Shown here piece after piece: positions 57,860 through 64,000 of a DNA stretch of 64,000 bases. The notes under the pieces are model-generated. The model was not told the origin of the DNA. It was given only the letters and a program-made list of their open reading frames with translations, and searched no databases. Positions within the stretch are counted from its first letter, which is position 1. Every line of letters begins with the position of its first letter. Source of the DNA: Candidatus Zixiibacteriota bacterium. Its GTDB lineage: Bacteria; Electryoneota; B3-LCP. The stretch spans positions 1 to 64,000 of the forward strand of contig QZKQ01000071.1 of assembly GCA_003599535.1 (NCBI GenBank), read 5' to 3'. Both the position numbers and the translations under genes were made by a program.

Positions 57860-59011
57860 CTATTTCAGTTGCAACCCCAGCACCAGGCCGTACGTCTCCT
57901 GTTTGTCCAGAGGATTGTCATGTGCGGCACTCAGCTGGGCGTAGTCGAAGCGGTACCAGAAGTCCAGGCCGGGAGTAGAAAAGTCCGCTCCCAGGGAGAA
58001 ACCCTGCGAGCTGGGGTTCCGGTCTCCGAGGATGTCATAGTAGGTCCCCGAGCGGACCGCCGCTCGCAGGAGCAGATCGGGGGTAGCCCGCAGCTTCCCC
58101 CAGGCTTCCATCCCCACGTGCCGGATGATGCCGTCCTTTTCGTTCTGGGGATCATCGTCGCTCCAGGCGGTAAACAGCGCCTGGTAGAACGGCCTCGGGC
58201 TCCGGTCCTCGCGCAGATCCACCAGTTCCTTGTCAAATTCGGCGTTCACCACCCAGCCCATGATGAAGGGTTCGGCTTCCAGGTTGGCCCCGGCCAGGCC
58301 GGCTAACGCCGCGAACACGTCGCAGGAGAGGCCCAGGCGAAGATTCTGGGGCAGCGGTTTCTCCGGCCCTATTCCGTAGTCCAGGGAGGGACCAATATTG
58401 GTCAGGGTGGCGCCCAGCCCCAGGCCCTGCATCCAGCCCGGCCGGTAGAGAGCGCCCAGGTCCGCGGCCCATCCCTGGCTGGTTTTGTTTCCTGCAGTGC
58501 TCTGGGGGGACAGGTGGCTGCCGAGGTATTTGAAGGCCAGGCCCACCCCCAAATCCGGGTGGACGCGGGCGCCGCCGGCGACCGCCGCGGCCAGCTCATA
58601 GCTGTGAAAGGTGCCAGCAGGATTGTTGTTCTCGTTCCGGCTTTCGGTCGTGCCGTAACTGGTGTAGATGAAATGTCCGCCCAACGTCGCACCCCAGGCC
58701 GGTACGGGGTAGACGGCCGCGGCGTAGCGGTGGTACAGGTCGGGCAGGTTAAACGACGGCAGCAGGTCGGTATTGGCGTAATAGCCTTCGATCCGCGTCT
58801 GGAATCCCAGCGCGCCGGGGTTCCACCAGACGGCGGCGGGGTTGTCCCATCGCGCCACTCCGGTTTCGCCCATGCCCGCCGAGACCGCATCAGGGACCAG
58901 CTTCAGGAAGATCGCCCCCGCTTCGCTGGGGCCGTCCGCCCGGGCGGTGCCCGCCAGCGCGCCGGCCAGCAGCATAACCCCCAACCCTCGCCGTACCATC
59001 TCCACCTCCAT
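57860..59011 (-). CDS. PorV/PorQ-like outer-membrane protein
   Basis: AIFLKLVPDAVSAGMGETGVARWDNPAAVWWNPGALG motif; terminal LGLQLK; start may be 58999. Confidence 0.8.
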   Translation of the reverse strand: MEVEMVRRGLGVMLLAGALAGTARADGPSEAGAIFLKLVPDAVSAGMGETGVARWDNPAAVWWNPGALGFQTRIEGYYANTDLLPSFNLPDLYHRYAAAVYPVPAWGATLGGHFIYTSYGTTESRNENNNPAGTFHSYELAAAVAGGARVHPDLGVGLAFKYLGSHLSPQSTAGNKTSQGWAADLGALYRPGWMQGLGLGATLTNIGPSLDYGIGPEKPLPQNLRLGLSCDVFAALAGLAGANLEAEPFIMGWVVNAEFDKELVDLREDRSPRPFYQALFTAWSDDDPQNEKDGIIRHVGMEAWGKLRATPDLLLRAAVRSGTYYDILGDRNPSSQGFSLGADFSTPGLDFWYRFDYAQLSAAHDNPLDKQETYGLVLGLQLK

Positions 59012-59176
59012 GGATAAAAACCGGTTATCAATGATATTTCAATATAATCCCCGCCGGCGTGGAAGTCAAGATGAAATCAGGCTAATTCGGCACGAGGTTC
59101 AAAGCGTTGATGGTTCCCCAATTAAAAAATCCCAAAGCCGGTTGGCGATGGGATTAAATGTCCTTGGGAGATGGCT

Positions 59177-59380
59177 CTACGCGAAATGCGCCACCGCCTC
59201 GTTCAGTTCGCGCAGCAGGGCGTCCTTGTCGGCGACCTGGGAGCGGTCCATGGCTTCGCCCAGAGTGCCCCACACCGGTTCGCCGCACTGGATGCAGACC
59301 ACGCCCCAGCGTACCAGCAGCGGCACGGTCTGGGGGAATTCCTGCACCAGGTCCTCCATGCTGATATCCAGGGTGATCAC
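59177..59380 (-). CDS. DUF1858-like small protein
   Basis: GTG start after GGAGGACCT, overlapping anti-sigma stop; VITLDISMEDLVQEFPQTVPLLVRWGVVCIQCGEPVWGTLGEAM (CxxC). Confidence 0.75.
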   Translation of the reverse strand: MITLDISMEDLVQEFPQTVPLLVRWGVVCIQCGEPVWGTLGEAMDRSQVADKDALLRELNEAVAHFA

Positions 59381-59628
59381 AGGTCCTCCGGAAGATCCAT
59401 TAACGGCAGGTTCAGGCGCGCCAGCAGGCGCTTTTGCATTTCCCCCGGCACGTGGGCGCAGGGGATGGAACGGTATATTTCCACGGTGCGCCGGACGCTG
59501 TCCAACTGCAGGGTGCAGTCGGGGCAGCTTTCCAGGTGCTCCTTCAGCTCGGTGCAGACGGGCGAATTCAGGTCTTCGCCCAGGGCCGTGCACAGCCTCT
59601 CCATAAAAGCCCGGCATTTGTCTTGCAT
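59377..59628 (-). CDS. Zinc-finger anti-sigma factor
   Basis: VCTELKEHLESCPDCTLQLDSVRRTV (HxxxCxxC); directly downstream of ECF sigma. Confidence 0.85.
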   Translation of the reverse strand: MQDKCRAFMERLCTALGEDLNSPVCTELKEHLESCPDCTLQLDSVRRTVEIYRSIPCAHVPGEMQKRLLARLNLPLMDLPEDL

Positions 59629-59634
59629 GGCGAT

Positions 59635-60261
59635 CTATCCTACTCGCTTCTGGGACGACTTCTGATCGGCGGCTTCGCGCGCCTCGATGAATTCCGCCAG
59701 GTGATCGCGCAGGGCGGTGCGGCCGCGGTGCAGGGCCGCCTTGACCGCGGGCACGGTGGTGTTCATGGTCTGGGCGATTTCCTGCAGGGACAGGCCTTCG
59801 ATATCTTTCAGGACGAAGGGAACGCGCCAGGAATCGGGCAGTTGGGCCATGGCGCGTTCCAGCGCGTCCTTGAATTCCGTATCGAGCAACAGTTCCAGGG
59901 GGTCGCGGTCCAGGGATTTCAGCATCCGGGCGTAGCGGGAGGTCTCCTCGTCGTCCCCCTCCTCTTCCATGGGCACCAGGCGCCCTTTGCGCTGGCGCAG
60001 CATCATCAGGGCGGCGTTGGTGGCGATGCGGTAGATCCAGGTGCCCAGCGCGGAGTCGAGGCGGAAGGTGTCCAGTTTTTCGAAGACCTTGAGGAAGGTC
60101 TCCTGCAGGACGCATTCCGCCCTCTCCGGATTGCCCGTCAGCTTCAAGGCCAGGTTGTAAACCAGATCCTGGTGCCGCAGCACGATCTCCGTGCGGGCGC
60201 GCACGTCGCCGTCCAGCGCGCGCTGCACCATTTCCTTTTCCGGCAGGGGTTGCAGGGTCAT
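59635..60261 (-). CDS. ECF RNA polymerase sigma factor
   Basis: ERAECVLQETFLKVFEKLDTFRLDSALGTWIYRIATNAALMMLRQRKG; LPDSWRVPFVLKDIEGLSLQEIAQTMNTTVPAVKAALHRGRTALRDHL. Confidence 0.93.
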   Translation of the reverse strand: MTLQPLPEKEMVQRALDGDVRARTEIVLRHQDLVYNLALKLTGNPERAECVLQETFLKVFEKLDTFRLDSALGTWIYRIATNAALMMLRQRKGRLVPMEEEGDDEETSRYARMLKSLDRDPLELLLDTEFKDALERAMAQLPDSWRVPFVLKDIEGLSLQEIAQTMNTTVPAVKAALHRGRTALRDHLAEFIEAREAADQKSSQKRVG

Positions 60262-60289
60262 CCCAGGCGTTTCCTTGCGCTTGGAGGTC

Positions 60290-60631
60290 TTACACTTTCT
60301 GTATGGGGGCCAGGTGGGGCTTCAGGCCCTGTTCCAGCATGGGGCGGGGCAGCGCGCCGATCCACTGGCCCACCGGCTTGCCGTTCTTGAACAGCAGCAG
60401 GGTGGGGATGCCGGTGATGCCGAAGCGGGCGGCCACGGCCGGATTTTCGTCCACGTTCACCTTGCCCACGGTCAACTGGCCGGCGTAATCCTGGGCCAGG
60501 CCGGACAGCACCGGGGCGATGATGCGGCAGGGGGCGCACCAGGGCGCCCAGAAATCCACCAGCACGGGCGTGGCGCTCTGCGTGATCTGTTCGTCAAAAG
60601 TGGCGTCGGTCAGGGTGATTTCGTGTTCCAT
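60290..60631 (-). CDS. trxA: Thioredoxin
   Basis: LVDFWAPWCAPCRIIAPVLSGLAQDYAGQLTVGKVNVDENPAVAARFGITGIPTLLLFKNGKPVGQWIGA (CAPC active site). Confidence 0.96.
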   Translation of the reverse strand: MEHEITLTDATFDEQITQSATPVLVDFWAPWCAPCRIIAPVLSGLAQDYAGQLTVGKVNVDENPAVAARFGITGIPTLLLFKNGKPVGQWIGALPRPMLEQGLKPHLAPIQKV

Positions 60632-60655
60632 CAGTCCCTCATGGTTGCAACAGTC

Positions 60656-60859
60656 TTACGGGGTTGGCGGTCCGGCCGGCGGTTCCGGCGTACCGGTGGT
60701 CTGTTCGGTGCGCGGAGTCTGGGCCCGATCCTCGGGCCCGCAGGCGCCCGACATTCACGTCGGCACGCCCAGCCGGGGCAACACCCAGCGGGACAGGGTG
60801 AACCAGGCGACGAATATCAGGATGATCAGAATGGCATCCATACCGTTTCGCTTTCTCAT
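60656..60859 (-). CDS. Candidate small membrane selenoprotein (67 aa, Sec at codon 35), not in ORF track
   Basis: ATG at 60859 with AAGGA upstream: MRKRNGMDAILIILIFVAWFTLSRWVLPRLGVPT-U-MSGACGPEDRAQTPRTEQTTGTPEPPAGPPTP; TGA at 60755-60757; hairpin GGGCCCGA-GGA-TCGGGCCC starts 15 nt after the TGA. Confidence 0.55.
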
Positions 60860-61007
60860 AAGTATCCTTCGGTTCAACTCCGGATGGTGCGCTCCGGGTC
60901 CCGCCGGGGGCCGCCCCGACCTCCACGGCATTTCATGGAATTAGATGCAGGAAGGGCGCGGAGGATGCGCGGGGGATCCGGGTATCAGCAGAGCGTCGGC
61001 ATAATAC

Positions 61008-61036
61008 TTGACTCATGCCCCTTCAGTGCTTATACT
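61008..61036 (+). promoter_or_regulatory. Putative sigma70-type promoter
   Basis: TTGACT-N17-TATACT. Confidence 0.55.
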
Positions 61037-61139
61037 CTAAAAGCGATTTCTGCTTTGGATCATGCAACTGGATGATCAGCGGAATGGAGTGACTTCTGAT
61101 ATTGTCATACGATGAATATGCCAGGAAAGGTGTTGTTAG

Positions 61140-61268
61140 ATGCCGGTAATTTTCTCCCACATCGGGGCCCATGAGGTGTACGTACTGACGGATCCCGGGG
61201 ATCTCTACTTCGCCCGGTTGACGGCGGGTTCATCCACCGCCACGCAGAAGTTGCTGCTGGTGAAGTAA
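61140..61268 (+). pseudogene. Orphan C-terminal sorting-domain remnant (42 aa)
   Basis: MPVIFSHIGAHEVYVLTDPGDLYFARLTAGSSTATQKLLLVK* matches the ends of full-length secreted proteins (GAHEATFDASGFPSGIYFARLEAGSFTQTQKLILLK). Confidence 0.7.
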
Positions 61269-61290
61269 TCGCCCTCGGGATACAACACCA

Positions 61291-61314
61291 AAGCCCCCTC
61301 ACCTGAGGGGGCTT
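61291..61314 (+). terminator. Terminator hairpin
   Basis: AAGCCCCCTCA-cc-TGAGGGGGCTT perfect 11-bp arms. Confidence 0.8.
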
Positions 61315-61399
61315 CTTAGTTTATCGGCGTTGACGGACGCGAGGTCCTTTGCCTTTGCAGATCGCGATGAGCCGACAGCCAACGACCGACGACTAACGA

Positions 61400-62305
61400 C
61401 TATTTCTGCGTCACCGGCGTCCCGGTGGAAAATTCCTTCAATTCCGCGGAGATGGCCCCGATCAGCACCTTGGACTGCATCTGCACCGGGAAGCGGTATT
61501 CGTCGTCGGAAAACCAGATGAAGATGCGCCCCTTCTGCTTGAAGATGCCCGCCGATTCCAGCACCGGCTCCACCTTGTAAGCCCAGAATTCGCCCGCCGG
61601 CACCTTGACCTTCTCCCGCTCCAGCACGTCCACCCGCAGCGGGTAGGTCTTGTGGATGTCGTGCACCTCGACGTGGTAGGACTTCCCCACCTCGATTTCC
61701 GGCAGCAGACGGAAGTAATACAGCGAGGAGATGGCGTCCTGGACGTAGAGGGGGATGTCGCTGGTATCCTGGGGTACCCCTTCGTCAAAGGTGTAGGCCT
61801 TGCCCAGCCGCTGATCGTAGTCCACCACCTTGACGTCGTGGTACTTGCCTTCGTTCAGGCGCTTTTCGAAGTACCAGGTGAACATGCCCCGGGTGTCCAT
61901 GTAGGAATGCACCTGGTCGTCCACCTTGAACACGCGGCTGAAGGTCTTGGACGACCGGGCCCAGGTGTGGATGTGGTAGCAGGGCGCCCCGCGGTAGGTT
62001 TCGAGGTCGGGCAGGATTTCGATGCCCGCTTCCCCGGCGGTGATGACCCCGTAGTTGACGTCGAAGAGGAACCGTTCGCCCAGGCCGAAGCGTCCGTTGT
62101 CCAGATGCCGGACAATGAACCCGGTGTTGTCAATGATGAATTCCGGCTCCGGGGCGGGATTCACGGGCAGGGCCGTCCCCAGGAACAGGACGAGCGGCAG
62201 GAGCGCCAGCGGCCATCGCCGTCGCGCCGCACCCGGCCGGGAAGAAGGGAAACTGCCGTGATTGATCCGCCGCAGCGGCCGAAACAAGCGGGAAATATGC
62301 CTCAT
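61400..62305 (-). CDS. DUF3108 domain protein
   Basis: GLGERFLFDVNYGVITAGEAGIEI, YHIHTWARSSKTFSRVFKVDDQVHSYMDTRGMFTWYFEKRLNEGKYHD, IFIWFSDDEYRFPVQMQSKVLIGAISAEL. Confidence 0.85.
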   Translation of the reverse strand: MRHISRLFRPLRRINHGSFPSSRPGAARRRWPLALLPLVLFLGTALPVNPAPEPEFIIDNTGFIVRHLDNGRFGLGERFLFDVNYGVITAGEAGIEILPDLETYRGAPCYHIHTWARSSKTFSRVFKVDDQVHSYMDTRGMFTWYFEKRLNEGKYHDVKVVDYDQRLGKAYTFDEGVPQDTSDIPLYVQDAISSLYYFRLLPEIEVGKSYHVEVHDIHKTYPLRVDVLEREKVKVPAGEFWAYKVEPVLESAGIFKQKGRIFIWFSDDEYRFPVQMQSKVLIGAISAELKEFSTGTPVTQK

Positions 62306-62306
62306 G

Positions 62307-63722
62307 TCAGTAAGCCTGCTTTCCGAACAGCACCTCGCGGACGGTCAACAAGAGGATTTTCAGGTCGAAGCCCGGAGACCAGTTCTCGACGTAGAAGATG
62401 TCGTATCGCGTGCGCTCCTCGATGGACGTGTTGCCGCGCAGGCCATTAACCTGCGCCCAGCCTGTTATACCCGAACGCACCCGGTGGCGTTCCAGATAGC
62501 GAGGCACGGCCTGGCGGAACTGGCCCACGAAGTGCGGCCGCTCCGGGCGCGGCCCCACCAGGCTCATGTCGCCTTTCAGGACGTTGAAGATCTGGGGCAG
62601 CTCGTCCAGGGAGAGGCGGCGCAGGAGGCGTCCCAGGCGGGTGGTGCGAGGGTCGCCCCGGCGGGCCCACACCGGCCCGGAAGCGGCCTCGGCGTCCGGC
62701 GCCATGGTGCGGAACTTGGTGATCAGGAAGGCGCGGTTGTCCAGCCCGATGCGTTCCTGGCGGTAGAACACCGGCCCCCGCGAATCCAGCTTGATCAGCA
62801 GGGCGATCAGGACCATAAGGGGCGCCGCCAGGGCCAGGGCCAGGGCCGCCACCACGATGTCGAAGGCGCGCTTGACCACGCCCTTCCAGCCGAACAGGGG
62901 GGATTCCTTGATCTTCAGCAGGGGCAGGCCGGCCAGGGTGGTGGACTGGATTTTCCCCTCGGCTACCACCAGGGAATCGGGGGCGAAGTAGAATTCCAGG
63001 TCCAGGCCGTCGCAGCGGCGCACGATCTCGTCCAGCCGAGGCCGCTCGGACAGGTCCAGGGCGATGAGCATCAGGTCCAGCTCCTCGCGCCGCACGAGGT
63101 CGGCGATGGCCTCCGTGTCGCCCAGCAGCGGCTGGACCTGCGGCTGGGGATCGTCGACCCGGATGAAACCCCGGCTGCGGTACCCCAGGTGAGGATTGCC
63201 GTTCAGCTTCTCGTGAAGGCAGCGGGCCAGGACGCCGGTGCCGCACACCGCCGCGTTCAGCACGCCGACCCCGCGGCGATAGAGCTTGCGCTGGACGCTC
63301 TGGATCAGGGCCCGCTCGGCGGTCACGATGACCAGCGCGTTGACCGCGATCAGCCCGAAGACGGCCCGGGAATAGGAAAAGTCGCGGTAGAAAAAGGCCA
63401 CGGTGAAGAGCCAGGGCAGGGCCAGCAGGGTGGCCTTCAGCACCCGGGAAAACTCCTCCACGGTGCTGACCCGGTGGTGCAGGCGGTACAGCCCCCGGGC
63501 GGCGAAGACCGCCAGGAAGATGACCACCGCCGCCAGGGAAAATTCCCAGTAGCGCCCCACCGGCGGCACGCCCAGAGTCACCGGCAGGATTTGGGTCAGG
63601 GGGGAATAGAAGCGCAGCCAGTACGACAGCCCGAAGCTGCCCATGATGGCCAGCGCGTCCAGGGCCACCGCGGCCAAGGGGAACAGGACTTCGGCGCGGG
63701 AGGCGGGCAGGTTACGCACCAT
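62307..63722 (-). CDS. Exopolysaccharide biosynthesis polyprenyl glycosylphosphotransferase (WbaP-like)
   Basis: KRAFDIVVAALALALAAPLMVLIALLIKLDSRGPVFYRQERIGLDNRAFLITKFRTM; LRRLSLDELPQIFNVLKGDMSLVGPRPERPHFV; GITGWAQVNGLRG. Confidence 0.94.
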   Translation of the reverse strand: MVRNLPASRAEVLFPLAAVALDALAIMGSFGLSYWLRFYSPLTQILPVTLGVPPVGRYWEFSLAAVVIFLAVFAARGLYRLHHRVSTVEEFSRVLKATLLALPWLFTVAFFYRDFSYSRAVFGLIAVNALVIVTAERALIQSVQRKLYRRGVGVLNAAVCGTGVLARCLHEKLNGNPHLGYRSRGFIRVDDPQPQVQPLLGDTEAIADLVRREELDLMLIALDLSERPRLDEIVRRCDGLDLEFYFAPDSLVVAEGKIQSTTLAGLPLLKIKESPLFGWKGVVKRAFDIVVAALALALAAPLMVLIALLIKLDSRGPVFYRQERIGLDNRAFLITKFRTMAPDAEAASGPVWARRGDPRTTRLGRLLRRLSLDELPQIFNVLKGDMSLVGPRPERPHFVGQFRQAVPRYLERHRVRSGITGWAQVNGLRGNTSIEERTRYDIFYVENWSPGFDLKILLLTVREVLFGKQAY

Positions 63723-64000
63723 GGCGGTCTCCCGCAGGCGGCAGGACCAGGTCCCGGTCGAAATGTTCGCGGACTTTTTCCCGGAGGAAGCGGGCCATCC
63801 GTTCCACGTAGAGCGGCCGGGCGAACCGTTCCGCCTGCCGCCGAATGACCTGCGGATCGAAAGCGTGGCGATCCAGGTCCCGCACCGCCGCGGCCAGCGC
63901 TTCCGGCGTGGGCTGGTGGAAGAACAGCCCGGTGGCCTCCGCCGCCGGCGGCGCGCCGTGGGCCGGGATCACCGTCTCCAGCACGCCACCGCGCCCGTAG
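63712..64000 (-). CDS. Glycosyltransferase group 1 family (GT4-like), C-terminal part truncated by window edge
   Basis: Open frame to the edge: YGRGGVLETVIPAHG..ATGLFFHQPTPEALAAAVRDLD. Confidence 0.8.
   Translation of the reverse strand, partial: YGRGGVLETVIPAHGAPPAAEATGLFFHQPTPEALAAAVRDLDRHAFDPQVIRRQAERFARPLYVERMARFLREKVREHFDRDLVLPPAGDRHGA

Noticed and set aside
60639-60926. 95-aa minus-strand ORF overlapping the candidate selenoprotein
   Set aside because: Different frame, Arg/Gly-rich shadow composition, no RBS; the TGA-containing frame has the RBS, TM helix and hairpin.
62262-63848. 528-aa plus-strand ORF
   Set aside because: Antisense to the polyprenyl glycosylphosphotransferase, whose motifs are unmistakable.

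Overview
A 64 kb window of a GC-rich bacterial chromosome. I could not place the lineage. It carries several secreted proteins with NPFNP..-type (FlgD-like/T9SS-like) C-terminal sorting domains and PorV-like outer-membrane proteins, as seen in FCB-type or candidate-phylum bacteria. Mostly housekeeping content: dapF, etfBA-fixC-fixX (fixABCX), endonuclease V, hrcA-grpE-dnaJ, comEA-like, rsmD, rsmA/ksgA, mgtE, recO, dprA, exopolyphosphatase, M3 peptidase, PhzF, tRNA-Glu and tRNA-Gln, plus envelope/glycosyltransferase genes. The most interesting points are: (1) a small ORF missed by the ORF track (60859->60656, minus) with an in-frame TGA, a downstream UxxxxC motif and a perfect 8-bp hairpin at a bacterial-SECIS-like distance, heading a thioredoxin / ECF sigma / anti-sigma / DUF1858 operon; (2) a REP-associated tyrosine transposase (RAYT) bounded by paired hairpins, plus a transposase-less copy on the other side of mgtE with compensatory stem changes; (3) six tandem SnoaL/NTF2-like paralogs, one with palindromes clustered upstream; (4) an in-frame TGA splitting a PorV-like gene; (5) an orphan 42-aa sorting-domain remnant with its own promoter and terminator; (6) an ECF sigma / HEAT anti-sigma / DUF4097-repeat / bactofilin-BamA-like operon. 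All assignments come from reading motifs by eye; no database search was run.
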